From assembly GCA_023451855.1 (NCBI GenBank), contig JAEXXY010000043.1:1-16896 (forward strand): 16,896 bases of DNA. The letters run 5' to 3'. The translations under genes and the position numbers were made by a program. The stretch's first letter is position 1; every line of letters begins with the position of its first letter. The notes under the pieces were generated by a model that was not told the origin of the DNA, ran no database searches, and saw nothing but the letters and a program-made list of their open reading frames with translations. Origin of the DNA: Actinomycetes bacterium. GTDB taxonomy: Bacteria > Actinomycetota > Actinomycetes > Actinomycetales > Dermatophilaceae. This document shows, in pieces, positions 1 to 8,011 of this stretch.

Positions 1-1
1 G

Positions 2-1105
2 CTCGCAGCCCACGGGCCGCGTCTCGCGGCGCCCGTCCCGGCCGCGACGAGCCAGATCACCTCGCGGCCCGTCACGACTCCCACCACCACGACCGGGCCC
101 ACGGCGTCCGCTGCGCGCAGCGAGACGTACGCCTGGGCGTCGGCCCTGCCGCTCGGTGGACCGTTCCAGCCGGTCGGCGCTCCGGTGGTGACATCCGGTG
201 CCGACGGGCGGCTCACGTACAGGGACAAGGCCGGTTCGGTCAGCCTCGGGAACGAGCCGATGACGCTGGAGCACTCGCTGCGCCTCGGCCTCGGCGAGGA
301 CTGGCCGACGACGACGTTCGTCGTGGGCCGGGGCCCGGGCTCCTCGAGCGTGTGGGCGGTTCGTGAGAGCGGCCCTCGCACCGGGTCGAGGGTGTGGAGC
401 GGACCGCGGGTGCTCGACGTCCTGGGTGGCGCACGTGGGTTCGCCCTCGTCGAAGGGGACGCGCAGGGGGCGCCGACCAGGCTCGTCACCATCGACGTCG
501 CCTCCCTGGCGGTGCGGTCCGTCGCCCTCCCGTCGGACGGGCCGCAGCGGCCCCGCCTCGCGACGTGGGTGCAGGACTCCGTCACGGTCGTCGACGGCCA
601 GGACCTCCTCGACCCCACCTCCGCCACCGAGAGCCACTCCTACAGCTGGTCCCCGACCTCGGGCTGGCGGCCGGGTCAGCGAGAGCGGTGGTTCGGGGCC
701 GCCGCGCCGGGCTCCGATGGCGCCGACGCGGGACGCAACGTCGTCCTCGTCGGGTCGGGAGACGAGGTCTGCGCGCACCTCATGGTCGGCACGGCCCTCG
801 ACCCCGACGCGCTGACCTGCGCGCCGCGCCTGGACGCGCAGCACGCCCCCGACGGCAGCCTCGTCCTCGTGAGTCGGTTCCTCGGCGGGGGCGCCGGCGT
901 CGTCGCGACGGTGTTCGACGTCGCCGACGGTTCAGCCAAGGAGCTGCCCATGGGGGAGCTGACCTCTCCGCTGCGCTGGGAGTCCAACCTCACCCTCGCC
1001 GGCCAGGTGCCGGACGCCACGGGCCAGGAGTCGGTCGCTTTCCGGGTCGACCTGGGCAAGGCACACCGCCACGAACGGATTCCTGAGCCGCTGCCGCAAG
1101 GGTGA
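2..1105 (+). CDS. C-terminal part of a secreted or membrane-anchored protein, function unknown (5'-truncated by the window)
   Basis: The reading frame is open from base 2 to the TGA at 1103-1105 (367 residues visible) and contains no stop, so the gene begins upstream of the window. The GTG at 185 is therefore probably internal. The visible N-terminal part is an Ala/Pro stretch followed by a Thr-rich linker (VTTPTTTTGPTAS). This is typical of the stalk after a signal peptide or membrane helix in actinobacterial envelope proteins. The rest alternates short hydrophobic strands with Gly/Asp turns, suggesting a beta-rich, possibly propeller-like extracytoplasmic domain. That fold is an inference from composition. 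I see no catalytic motif and cannot assign a family. Three cysteines are scattered in the second half. It ends 117 nt before dgt, which has its own promoter, so the two need not be co-transcribed. Confidence 0.75.
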   Translation, partial: LAAHGPRLAAPVPAATSQITSRPVTTPTTTTGPTASAARSETYAWASALPLGGPFQPVGAPVVTSGADGRLTYRDKAGSVSLGNEPMTLEHSLRLGLGEDWPTTTFVVGRGPGSSSVWAVRESGPRTGSRVWSGPRVLDVLGGARGFALVEGDAQGAPTRLVTIDVASLAVRSVALPSDGPQRPRLATWVQDSVTVVDGQDLLDPTSATESHSYSWSPTSGWRPGQRERWFGAAAPGSDGADAGRNVVLVGSGDEVCAHLMVGTALDPDALTCAPRLDAQHAPDGSLVLVSRFLGGGAGVVATVFDVADGSAKELPMGELTSPLRWESNLTLAGQVPDATGQESVAFRVDLGKAHRHERIPEPLPQG

Positions 1106-1209
1106 CGGCGCCGTTCGCTGAGACCTCGACGGCCGCACGCATCCATCGCCGTTGCCGAACCTCTGACTCCGAGGGCGGCGACATCCACGGGGTGGCGCGG
1201 CGCACCGCC

Positions 1210-1215
1210 TAGAGT
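1210..1215 (+). promoter_or_regulatory. -10 element of a leaderless promoter for dgt
   Basis: TAGAGT fits the actinobacterial TAnnnT -10 consensus. It ends 7 nt before the GTG at 1223, so transcription should begin at or next to the start codon. No Shine-Dalgarno sequence is present, which agrees with a leaderless mRNA. No good -35 hexamer is visible at 16-19 nt upstream. Confidence 0.55.
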
Positions 1216-1222
1216 CGGGCGC

Positions 1223-2452
1223 GTGGGCTACACGGGTCGGGACCGCGAGCGATGGGTCGCGGAGGACCCTGCCCAGAGACGGGCCGACCGCGCCGACTTC
1301 GCCCGCGATCGGGCCAGGGTCCTGCACTCGGCGGGCCTGCGGCGCCTGGCGGCCAAGACGCAGGTGCTCGCCCCCGCCCACGACGACTTCGTCCGCAACC
1401 GGCTGACGCACTCGCTCGAGGTCGCGCAGATCGGTCGTGAGTTCGGCGCCGCCCTCGGCTGCGACGCCGACGTCGTCGACACCGCGTGTCTGTCGCACGA
1501 CCTCGGTCATCCGCCGTTCGGCCACAACGGCGAGTCCGTCCTCGACGAGATCGCTTCGGGCATCGGGGGTTTCGAGGGTAACGCCCAGACGCTGCGGCTG
1601 CTGACGCGCCTCGAGGCGAAGCGGGCCCACCCCGACGGCACGCCGGCGGGTCTCAACCTGACGCGTGCCAGCCTCGACGCCACGACGAAGTACCCCTGGG
1701 TGCGCGGCGCCGGGCCCCAGCCGACGACCAAGTTCGGGGTCTACGCGTCCGACCTGCCGGTCTTCGAGTGGATCCGCGACGGCGCCGAAGCCGGACGCCG
1801 CTGCCTCGAGGCCGAGGTCATGGACTGGTCCGACGACGTCGCGTACTCGGTGCACGACGTCGAGGACGCCGTCGCGTCGGGCTGGCTCGATCCCCGGGTG
1901 CTGCGCTCGCACGACATGGCCGGGGTGCTCGACGTCGCGGGACGCACCTACGCGCCCGACCTCGGTGCCGAGGTGCTCGGCGCTGCCCTCGAGCGGCTGC
2001 TCGCCGCCGACGCCGTGCCTGCCAGCTTCGACGGCTCGCGTGCCGACCTCGCCAGGCTCAAGGACCTGACGAGCCGCCTCATCGGCCACTTCGTCCTCGT
2101 GGTCGAGCTGGCCACCCGCGAACGGCACGGACCCGGCCCGCTGTGCCGGTTCGAGGCCGACCTCGTCGTGCCCGACGACCTGCGCGCCGAGTGCTCGGTG
2201 CTCAAGGCCATCGCCAACCACTTCGTCATGACGACCGACGTGCGGCTCGCCGCGATGGCCGAGCAGCGCGACATCCTCCGCGAGCTCGTCGCCGCGTATG
2301 CGTCGGCGCCGGAGGAGCGTCTCGACGTGCCGTTCCGGGCCGACCACGTAGCGGCCGACGACGACGCGTCCCGGCTGCGTGTCATCGTCGACCAGGTGGC
2401 CTCGCTCACCGACGTGCGCGCCCTGGTGCTGCACCGCCAGTGGTGCCGCTGA
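1223..2452 (+). CDS. dgt: Deoxyguanosinetriphosphate triphosphohydrolase (HD-domain dNTPase)
   Basis: 409 residues, a normal length for the family. The enzyme hydrolyses dGTP (and often other dNTPs) to the nucleoside plus triphosphate, helping to set the cytosolic dNTP pool. The HD metal-site signature is visible: NRLTHSLEVAQ with His63, then CLSHDLGHPPFGHNGE with His92-Asp93, and DWSDDVAYSVHDVEDA near residues 201-216 supplying the last acidic ligand. The N-terminal segment (DRARVLHSAGLRRLAAKTQV) matches the family's usual lead-in to the HD core. The GTG start is chosen because a TAGAGT -10 element lies 7 nt upstream. dnaG follows 50 nt downstream on the same strand, the arrangement seen in many actinobacteria. 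Family assignment is confident; substrate preference cannot be read from sequence. Confidence 0.95.
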   Translation: MGYTGRDRERWVAEDPAQRRADRADFARDRARVLHSAGLRRLAAKTQVLAPAHDDFVRNRLTHSLEVAQIGREFGAALGCDADVVDTACLSHDLGHPPFGHNGESVLDEIASGIGGFEGNAQTLRLLTRLEAKRAHPDGTPAGLNLTRASLDATTKYPWVRGAGPQPTTKFGVYASDLPVFEWIRDGAEAGRRCLEAEVMDWSDDVAYSVHDVEDAVASGWLDPRVLRSHDMAGVLDVAGRTYAPDLGAEVLGAALERLLAADAVPASFDGSRADLARLKDLTSRLIGHFVLVVELATRERHGPGPLCRFEADLVVPDDLRAECSVLKAIANHFVMTTDVRLAAMAEQRDILRELVAAYASAPEERLDVPFRADHVAADDDASRLRVIVDQVASLTDVRALVLHRQWCR

Positions 2453-2475
2453 CGGGCACGGTCGCCCGGACCACC

Positions 2476-2499
2476 TAGAATCGCGGCAGCGACAGGAGG
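2476..2499 (+). promoter_or_regulatory. dnaG promoter -10 and ribosome binding site
   Basis: TAGAAT at 2476-2481 is a good -10 element in the 50-nt gap after dgt. AGGAGG at 2494-2499 is a perfect Shine-Dalgarno 3 nt before the ATG at 2503, a short spacing. Unlike dgt, dnaG would thus have a short leader of roughly 15 nt. Confidence 0.5.
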
Positions 2500-2502
2500 C
2501 AG

Positions 2503-4431
2503 ATGGCGGGGCTGATCAACGGCGAGGACATCGCGACGGTGAAGGCGCGCACGTCCATCGAGGACGTCGTGCGGGAGTACGTCACCCTGAGGTCGGCCGG
2601 GCCCGGCTCCCTCAAGGGACTGTGCCCCTTCCATGACGAGAAGACACCCTCCTTCAACATCCGGCCCGCGGTGGGCGCCTGGCACTGCTTCGGGTGCAGC
2701 GAGGGCGGCGACGTCATCTCGTTCGTGCAGAAGGTCGACCACCTGACCTTCAGCGAGGCCGTCGAGCGCCTGGCGCAGAAGCTCGGCATGGAGCTGCGCT
2801 ACGAGGACGGCCAGCGCCCGCGCGAGGAGGGCCTCGGCCGGCGCACGCGGCTCGTCGAGGCGCACCGCGTGGCCCAGGAGTTCTACGCAGACGCCCTCAT
2901 CAACCTGCCCGCGGCCCGCGCCGGCCGCGACTTCATGCGCGCCCGGGGTTTCGACGGCGCGGTCGCCAAGCACTTCGGCGTCGGGTTCGCGCCGCGCGGG
3001 GGAGAGGACCTCGTGCGCCACCTGCGCGACAAGGGCTTCAAGGACGACGAGATCGTCACCGGTGGCCTGGCCGGGCGCGGTTCACGCGGCCTCTACGACC
3101 GGTTCCGCGGGCGCCTCGTGTGGCCGATCCGAGACATCACCGGCGACACCGTCGGCTTCGGCGCACGTCGCCTCTTCGACGACGACCGCATCGAGGCCAA
3201 GTACCTCAACACGAGCGAGACCCCGATCTACAAGAAGTCGACCGTCCTCTACGGCCTCGACCTCGCGAAGAAGACGATCTCCAAGGAGCGGCGCGCTGTC
3301 GTCGTCGAGGGCTACACCGACGTCATGGCCTGCCACCTGGCCGGCGTGGAGAACGCCGTCGCGACGTGCGGCACCGCTTTCGGAGCCGACCACATCAAGG
3401 TGCTGCGGCGGATGATGCGCGACGAGGCCGACCTCGCCCCCGCCCGCGTCATCTTCACCTTCGACGGCGACGCCGCCGGGCAGAAGGCCGCCATGCGGGC
3501 CTTCGCCGACGACCAGAAGTGGGCCTCGCAGTCGTTCGTCGCCGTCGAGAAGTCGGGCAAGGACCCGTGCGAGCTGCGCCAGGCGGGCGGGGACCCTGCT
3601 GTCCAGGCGCTCATCGAGGACGCCGTCCCGATGTTCGAGTTCGCCGTGCGCACGACGATCAAGCGCTTCGACCTCGGCACGGCCGAGGGACGCGTCCAGG
3701 CGGCCCGGGCCGTCGCGCCCATCGTCGCCTCGATCCGCGATCAGTCGCTGCGTCCCGAGTACACGCGCGAGGTGTCGGGCATGCTCGGCCTCGACGTCGA
3801 GCAGGTGGCGCGCGAGGTGTCGCGTGCCGGTCGCCTCAAGGTCGACGACGAGCCGCGCGACGCCCGTGACCGGCGCGACAACGGCGGCGACGACGCCGAA
3901 CCCGTTGCGGGGGAAGGGGGCTCGGGGATGCCGGCCCCCGACCGGCGCGACCCGGTCGTCATGGCCGAGCGGCAGCTGCTCCAGGTCATCCTCCAGTTCC
4001 CGAACGTCTTCGCCGCCGGCGCGCTCGACACGCTGACGCCCGACGCGTTCTCGGCGCCGGCGCACCGCGCCGTCTTCGACGGCATCCGCATCGCACACGC
4101 CTCCTCCGAGACCACCAGCGTCCGGGCCTGGACCTCCGCCGTCACCGAGGCGGCCCCCTCCCCGGTGGCCGGGCTGGTCAGCGAGCTCGCCGTCGACACC
4201 CTGCCCACCCGGATGGACGCCGTCACCGGGTTGCCGACCTCGCGCTACGTCGACGAGCTGTTCAACCGGGTGCGCACCATCGCGCTCACGCGCCAGATCG
4301 CCGACGCCATGAGCGAGATGCGCCGCATCGAGCACTCGGACGAGCCGGCCCCCGACCGCAGTCGCGAGCTGGGGCTGCACCTGCAGACCCTCCAGCGCGA
4401 GCTCGCGACGATCAAGGCAGGAATGGTCTGA
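2503..4431 (+). CDS. dnaG: DNA primase
   Basis: 642 residues, full length. It synthesises the RNA primers for lagging-strand replication, working with the DnaB helicase. The domains appear in the expected order. The N-terminal CHC2 zinc ribbon has Cys41, His44 (CPFHDEKTPSF), Cys62 and Cys65 (WHCFGCSEGGD). The TOPRIM core has VVEGYTDVMACH with catalytic Glu269 and FTFDGDAAGQKAA with the metal-binding Asp321 and Asp323. A charged, Asp/Arg/Gly-rich linker around residues 445-480 leads to a C-terminal helicase-interaction region. The ATG is supported by AGGAGG directly upstream. The stop codon overlaps the start of the next gene (TGATG), implying translational coupling. No anomalies were seen. 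Confidence 0.98.
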   Translation: MAGLINGEDIATVKARTSIEDVVREYVTLRSAGPGSLKGLCPFHDEKTPSFNIRPAVGAWHCFGCSEGGDVISFVQKVDHLTFSEAVERLAQKLGMELRYEDGQRPREEGLGRRTRLVEAHRVAQEFYADALINLPAARAGRDFMRARGFDGAVAKHFGVGFAPRGGEDLVRHLRDKGFKDDEIVTGGLAGRGSRGLYDRFRGRLVWPIRDITGDTVGFGARRLFDDDRIEAKYLNTSETPIYKKSTVLYGLDLAKKTISKERRAVVVEGYTDVMACHLAGVENAVATCGTAFGADHIKVLRRMMRDEADLAPARVIFTFDGDAAGQKAAMRAFADDQKWASQSFVAVEKSGKDPCELRQAGGDPAVQALIEDAVPMFEFAVRTTIKRFDLGTAEGRVQAARAVAPIVASIRDQSLRPEYTREVSGMLGLDVEQVAREVSRAGRLKVDDEPRDARDRRDNGGDDAEPVAGEGGSGMPAPDRRDPVVMAERQLLQVILQFPNVFAAGALDTLTPDAFSAPAHRAVFDGIRIAHASSETTSVRAWTSAVTEAAPSPVAGLVSELAVDTLPTRMDAVTGLPTSRYVDELFNRVRTIALTRQIADAMSEMRRIEHSDEPAPDRSRELGLHLQTLQRELATIKAGMV

Positions 4432-4946
4432 TGCCCCTGTTCGAACGGCGCCGCCGGGCGCCGCTGCCCACCGACGTCCGCGAGGCCGTGCCCCTCGCCG
4501 CCGGCGAGAAGGTGCTCGCGTGGGCGCGCGACGAGGAGAGCGGCGGTCACGTGCTTGCCACGACGCACCACCTCGCTCTCGTCGACGCCGGTGGCAGTCT
4601 CGCGTGGGAGCGTCCGTGGCACGAGGCCGAGTCGGGCACGTGGAAGGGCGAGACCGGGCTGCTGACCGTCTTGTGGGTCGAGCACCGACCGACGCAGTGG
4701 CGGGTCACCGAGCCCTCGCTGCTCCAGCAGACCCTCCGTGAGCGCATCCAGGCCAGCGTCGTCATCGCCGACGAGTTCCGCACCCGCTCCCGGCGCACCG
4801 TTCGCGTGGTCATCCGCCAGGACCTCGCCACCGGGCGCCTGCTCGAGCAGACGATCCCGGGCAAGGGCGCGAGCCTGCAGGACCCAGAGGTGGCTGCCGA
4901 GGCCGCCGAGCGGCTTGCCCGGTTGCGCTCCGAGGTCGGTCTCTGA
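4431..4946 (+). CDS. Conserved-looking hypothetical protein translationally coupled to dnaG
   Basis: 171 residues. Its ATG shares one base with the dnaG stop codon, so it is very probably co-translated with the primase. No domain is recognised with certainty. The N-terminus is basic (FERRRRAPLPTDVREAVPL). It is followed by a strand-rich segment (EKVLAWARDEESGGHVLATT, HHLALVDAGG) that recalls small PH-like or beta-barrel folds. The C-terminal half has RRTVRVVIRQDLATGRLLEQ and ends in a helix rich in Ala/Glu (PEVAAEAAERLARLRSEVGL). No signal peptide, membrane segment or catalytic signature is visible. A link to replication is only suggested by position. Confidence 0.85.
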   Translation: MPLFERRRRAPLPTDVREAVPLAAGEKVLAWARDEESGGHVLATTHHLALVDAGGSLAWERPWHEAESGTWKGETGLLTVLWVEHRPTQWRVTEPSLLQQTLRERIQASVVIADEFRTRSRRTVRVVIRQDLATGRLLEQTIPGKGASLQDPEVAAEAAERLARLRSEVGL

Positions 4947-4959
4947 GGCGTCCGCAAGC

Positions 4960-5030
4960 ACCTCCGGCGGGCTCGTCCGGCAGGACCGTGAGCGCGCCCC
5001 CGGGCGCGGTCTGCGGGCCCTCCCGGAGGT
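4960..5030 (+). terminator. Possible terminator after the dnaG operon
   Basis: An outer 8-bp inverted repeat (ACCTCCGG at 4960-4967, CCGGAGGT at 5023-5030) encloses a compact inner hairpin (CGCGCC at 4993-4998, GGCGCG at 5003-5008). The element begins 14 nt after the upstream gene and lies before the tRNA promoter. There is no U-tract except a short AAAA on the + strand, so termination is inferred from position and structure. Confidence 0.35.
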
Positions 5031-5064
5031 CGAAAAGTGCCGGATGCGCCTCCCGCGGAGCCGA

Positions 5065-5094
5065 TTTAGTCCCTGCGCGATCCTTTGCTATGGT
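5065..5094 (+). promoter_or_regulatory. Promoter of tRNA-Asn
   Basis: TTTAGT (5065-5070), an 18-nt spacer, and TATGGT (5089-5094). This is a locally AT-richer stretch in a very GC-rich region. Transcription would start near 5101, about 8 nt before the mature tRNA. Confidence 0.55.
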
Positions 5095-5108
5095 TGCGCA
5101 GCAGCCAT

Positions 5109-5181
5109 TCCCCTGTAGCTCAACTGGCAGAGCAGCCGGCTGTTAACCGGCAGGTTGTTGGTTCGAGTCCAACCGGGGGAG
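5109..5181 (+). tRNA. tRNA-Asn (anticodon GTT)
   Basis: A 73-nt cloverleaf without encoded CCA. The acceptor stem TCCCCTG (5109-5115) pairs with CGGGGGA (5174-5180), with one G-U pair, and the discriminator is G5181. The D arm is TAGCTCAACTGGCAGAGC. The anticodon stem GCCGG/CCGGC (5135-5139/5147-5151) holds loop CTGTTAA with anticodon GTT at 5142-5144. The T arm is GTTGG-TTCGAGT-CCAAC (5157-5173). Confidence 0.97.
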
Positions 5182-5189
5182 CGCCCAGA

Positions 5190-5226
5190 ACGAAGGCCCC
5201 GACACCCGTGGTGTCGGGGCCTTCGT
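5190..5226 (+). terminator. Strong terminator hairpin after tRNA-Asn
   Basis: A perfect 17-bp stem (5190-5206 with 5210-5226) and a 3-nt loop, starting 8 nt after the tRNA. There is no long U-tract, as is usual for actinobacterial terminators. It may also block transcription in the opposite direction coming from the glu operon. Confidence 0.85.
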
Positions 5227-5291
5227 CATGCCCGGTGGGCAGCGGTCTTTCGCGTCCGTCACCCGCCCCGAGGGGCGACCGGCGGATGTGC

Positions 5292-5325
5292 GACGCCCCC
5301 GCGACCAGCGGGTCGCGGGGGCGTC
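5292..5325 (-). terminator. Terminator of the gluABCD operon
   Basis: A perfect 15-bp GC-rich stem (5292-5306 with 5311-5325) around a 4-nt loop, 26 nt past the gluD stop codon on the minus strand. Together with the tRNA-Asn hairpin it insulates two convergent units. Confidence 0.8.
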
Positions 5326-5350
5326 CGTGGAACGTCGTTCGTCGGTCGCG

Positions 5351-6244
5351 TCAGGGACGCGGCCCGCCAGGCACGGTCTGGGCGTTGTCCGCGATGCCAG
5401 TGGCGGTTCCCACGCCCTTGCGCGGCCCGCGCCCGCGCCGGTTGAGGCGTCGCTCCACGCGTCCGGCGAGGGTCGTCAGTCCGAAGTTCAGGCTGATGAA
5501 GATGGCCGCGGCGAGCAGGTAGGCGGGCAGCACCGTCGCGTACGCCGTGCCCATGTCGCGCATGCTCTGCAACAGCTCGGGGTAGGTGATCGCGGTGCCG
5601 AGCGCACTGTCCTTGAGGATGACGACGACCTGGCTGACGAGCGCCGGCAGCATCGCGGTCAGCGCCTGCGGCAGCTGGATCGAGCGCAGTGTCTGCCCGG
5701 CCGTCAGGCCGATCGACAGCCCCGCCTCGCCCTGGCCGCTCGGCAGGCCGTGGACCCCGGAGCGGACGAGCTCGGCGATGACCGAGCCGTTGTACAGGGT
5801 GAGCGCGATGACGACTGCCATGAACGAGTTGAGGCTGGCCACGAACACGTTGTTGAAGGCGAAGAGCTGGAAGAGGAAGTACATCATCAGCAGCACCGGG
5901 ACGGCCCGGAAGAACTCGACGATGATCCCGCAGAACCAGCGCACCGCGCCGTTGTGGGACAGGCGCCCGAGGCCGAGGACGATGCCGAACACCAGTGCGG
6001 CGATGATCGAAACGATCGCGGCCTTCAACGTGTTGATGAGGCCCGGGATGACGTAGGAGGTCCACACCTCGGGGTCGATCAGGGGCTTCCACAGGTCGCC
6101 CGTCAGTTGGCCCTGGGCGTTGAGCTTCCACAGGACCGCGCCGAGCGTCACGAGCGCGAGGAGGATGCCGAATGCCGTGAGGACAGCGTACCGACGTCGG
6201 GCCCGGGGGCCGGGCGCGTCGAACAGGACGGTCTGGGTGCTCAT
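5351..6244 (-). CDS. gluD: Glutamate-type polar amino-acid ABC transporter, permease subunit
   Basis: 297 residues, a little longer than usual because of an N-terminal extension and a basic Pro/Gly-rich C-terminal tail (RRLNRRGRGPRKGVG...). It is an inner-membrane pore subunit of a HisMQ-type importer. Membrane helices are visible at about residues 19-39, 66-92, 105-128 and 138-158 and again near 205-220 and 245-262. The EAA coupling loop that contacts the ATPase lies at about 172-194 (GEAGLSIGLTAGQTLRSIQL, then PQAL). Its ATG overlaps the gluC stop by 4 nt (ATGA), so the permeases are translationally coupled. The gene order ATPase, binding protein, permease, permease matches gluABCD of corynebacteria. 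Glutamate as substrate is inferred from that and from family resemblance. Confidence 0.88.
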   Translation of the reverse strand: MSTQTVLFDAPGPRARRRYAVLTAFGILLALVTLGAVLWKLNAQGQLTGDLWKPLIDPEVWTSYVIPGLINTLKAAIVSIIAALVFGIVLGLGRLSHNGAVRWFCGIIVEFFRAVPVLLMMYFLFQLFAFNNVFVASLNSFMAVVIALTLYNGSVIAELVRSGVHGLPSGQGEAGLSIGLTAGQTLRSIQLPQALTAMLPALVSQVVVILKDSALGTAITYPELLQSMRDMGTAYATVLPAYLLAAAIFISLNFGLTTLAGRVERRLNRRGRGPRKGVGTATGIADNAQTVPGGPRP

Positions 6245-6918
6245 CGCTTCACCGCCAGTCGACGCGAGAGGGACGTGAAAAGGACGCCTACCGGCAGCGT
6301 CAGGATGACGAAGCCGAGCGCGAAGAGGAAGAAGACGGAGAAGCTCGCCGTCTCGTTCTCGAAGATGACCTTCATGAGCGCCGACGCCTCAGCGACACCG
6401 ATGACCGATGCGACGGTCGTGTTCTTCGTCAGGGCGATGAGGGTGGAGCCGAGGGGCGCGATGGCGCCGCGGAACGCCTGCGGGAGGATGACCTCGCGCA
6501 GGCTCTGGCCGAAGGTCAGGCCTATCGAGCGGGCGGCCTCGGCCTGGCCCACCGGCACCGTGTTGACGCCGCTGCGCAGCGCCTCGCAGACGAAGGCCGC
6601 GTGGTAGACGGAGAGCGCGACAATGGCCCACCGGATCGCGCTGTCGCGCACCGAGGTGGGCGAGCTCTGGTCGACGAGGTTGACCTGGAGGATGATGCCC
6701 ACGCCGGCGAGCGCGAAGAACATGATGAGGGTCAGCGGCGTGTTGCGCACGATGTTGACGTAGATGGCACCGAGCCGGCGCAGCACCGGCACCGGCGACA
6801 CCCGCATGACGGCGACGACGGTGCCGATGACGAGAGCGCCGATCGCCGAGAAGACCGTCAGCTTGATGGTCATCCAGAACGCGCCGAGGACGTCGTAGTT
6901 CGAGAGGATGTCGAGCAT
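6241..6918 (-). CDS. gluC: Glutamate-type polar amino-acid ABC transporter, permease subunit
   Basis: 225 residues, the normal length for this HisMQ-type permease. Helices lie at about residues 18-38, 50-80, 95-112 and 195-218. The EAA loop is at 127-149 (EAARSIGLTFGQSLREVIL, PQAFR), with the family feature IVRNTPLTLIMFF at 57-69. It forms the heterodimeric membrane channel with GluD. The ATG is preceded by a strong Shine-Dalgarno (AAGGAGGG on the minus strand, 6921-6928). It lies 80 nt downstream of gluB, a gap that contains a hairpin. Confidence 0.9.
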   Translation of the reverse strand: MLDILSNYDVLGAFWMTIKLTVFSAIGALVIGTVVAVMRVSPVPVLRRLGAIYVNIVRNTPLTLIMFFALAGVGIILQVNLVDQSSPTSVRDSAIRWAIVALSVYHAAFVCEALRSGVNTVPVGQAEAARSIGLTFGQSLREVILPQAFRGAIAPLGSTLIALTKNTTVASVIGVAEASALMKVIFENETASFSVFFLFALGFVILTLPVGVLFTSLSRRLAVKR

Positions 6919-6955
6919 GTCCCTCCTTCACGCACAAGGGATCTGGCCCGCAGGG

Positions 6956-6980
6956 GCCGCGGCGTCGGTGACGCCGCGGC
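6956..6980 (-). other. Intercistronic hairpin between gluB and gluC
   Basis: A perfect 11-bp stem (6956-6966 with 6970-6980) and 3-nt loop lies 19 nt past the gluB stop and before the gluC ribosome site. In many ABC-importer operons such a hairpin stabilises the upstream message or partially terminates, so that binding protein exceeds permease. That role here is an inference. Confidence 0.6.
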
Positions 6981-6998
6981 TCCCACGAGTGCGGGCGG

Positions 6999-7829
6999 TC
7001 AGGAGCAGGCGGCCGGGGTGGGCGGGTTGCCCGCGCCCGGCTTGTAGCCGGCCGGACCCAGGTTGGCGTCGAGCGCCTTCTGCCACGAGCCGTCGCTGAT
7101 CATCTTCTTGACGGCGTCGGTGATCTTCGTGCACATCGCGGTGTCGCCCTTCTTGAGGCCGATGCCGTACTTCTCCTCCGAGAACGGCTTGCCGACGACC
7201 TTGAACTTGCCCTTGTACTGGTCCTGGGCGGCGTAGCCGGCCAGGATCGTGTCATCGGTCGTCAGTGCGTCGATGGCGCCCGTCTGCAGCGCCGGGAGGC
7301 ACTCGGAGTACGTACCGAACTCCTGCAGCTGGACCCCGGGGTACTTGTCCTTGACCTTCTGGGCCGAGGTCGAGCCGGTGACCGAGCAGAGCTTCTTGCC
7401 GGTGAGGCTGTCGGGGCCGGTGATCGACGAGTCGTCGGCGCGCACGAGGAGGTCCTGGCCGGCGATGAAGTACGGACCGGCGAACGAGACCTCGTTCTTG
7501 CGCTTGTCGGTGATCGAGTAGGTGGCGACGACGAAGTCGACCTGACCACTCTTGATGAGCGTCTCGCGCTGGGCGCTCGGTGCCTGCACCCAGGTGATCT
7601 TGTCCTCGGAGGTTCCGAGCTCCTTGGCGACGTACTTGGCGACGTCGACGTCGAAGCCGCTGTACTCCGTGCCCTTCTTCAGGCCCATGCCGGGCTGGTC
7701 GAACTTGATGCCGATCTTCAGGCCGTTGTCCCCGCCGCCGCTGGCGCCGGGCTGACCCGAACCGCAGGCGGCGAGCGAGACGGCCAGAGCCGTCGCCGCG
7801 AACGCCACGCCGATCCGTCGTGCCTTCAT
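6999..7829 (-). CDS. gluB: Glutamate-type ABC transporter substrate-binding lipoprotein
   Basis: 276 residues, family-3 solute-binding protein (SBP_bac_3 type). The N-terminus MKARRIGVAFAATALAVSLAAC is a lipoprotein signal peptide with lipobox LAAC and lipidated Cys22, so the protein is anchored to the outer face of the membrane. A Gly-rich linker (GSGQPGASGGGDNG) precedes the ligand domain. Family hallmarks follow: GIKFDQPGMGLKKG, YSGFDVDVAKYVAKELG, and FVVATYSITDKRKNEVSFAGPY. The mature domain binds the amino acid and delivers it to GluC/GluD. The start is set by AGGAGGA at 7836-7842 on the minus strand. Glutamate is favoured by the operon order; glutamine or aspartate cannot be excluded. 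Confidence 0.92.
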   Translation of the reverse strand: MKARRIGVAFAATALAVSLAACGSGQPGASGGGDNGLKIGIKFDQPGMGLKKGTEYSGFDVDVAKYVAKELGTSEDKITWVQAPSAQRETLIKSGQVDFVVATYSITDKRKNEVSFAGPYFIAGQDLLVRADDSSITGPDSLTGKKLCSVTGSTSAQKVKDKYPGVQLQEFGTYSECLPALQTGAIDALTTDDTILAGYAAQDQYKGKFKVVGKPFSEEKYGIGLKKGDTAMCTKITDAVKKMISDGSWQKALDANLGPAGYKPGAGNPPTPAACS

Positions 7830-7865
7830 GTGAGTTCCTCCTGTTGTTGCCGGGTGGTGGTGCGT

Positions 7866-7885
7866 GGCATGCCGGTGTGCATGCC
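7866..7885 (-). other. Small hairpin in the gluA-gluB gap
   Basis: The 182-nt gap between gluA and gluB holds no gene. GGCATGC (7866-7872) and GCATGCC (7879-7885) form a 7-bp stem with a 6-nt loop, 37 nt upstream of the gluB start. No TAnnnT promoter is obvious in the gap, so gluB is probably transcribed from the gluA promoter. The hairpin may mark an mRNA processing or stability point. Confidence 0.35.
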
Positions 7886-8011
7886 GCTCCCTGTGTGTGT
7901 CGGGTCGTTCGGTCGGTGGCCGGAAGCCGGGCGCCCCGTCGGAACCGGTGGGAGGCCGGTGCCGGCCGAGGACGCATCGGCCTGGGCCGACGGTGTCGAG
8001 GTCGGGGCGGG

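Noticed and set aside
932..2434. 500-codon open frame on the minus strand opposite dgt
   Set aside because: High-GC shadow of dgt; the product is rich in Arg/Gly/Val/His with no domain, and dgt's HD motifs are intact on the plus strand.
3082..4380. 432-codon open frame on the minus strand opposite dnaG
   Set aside because: Shadow of dnaG; no recognisable domain and no ribosome site.
5228..6607. 459-codon open frame on the plus strand opposite gluD and gluC
   Set aside because: Antisense shadow with a highly charged, repetitive composition; the permease genes on the other strand have clear membrane helices, starts and EAA loops.
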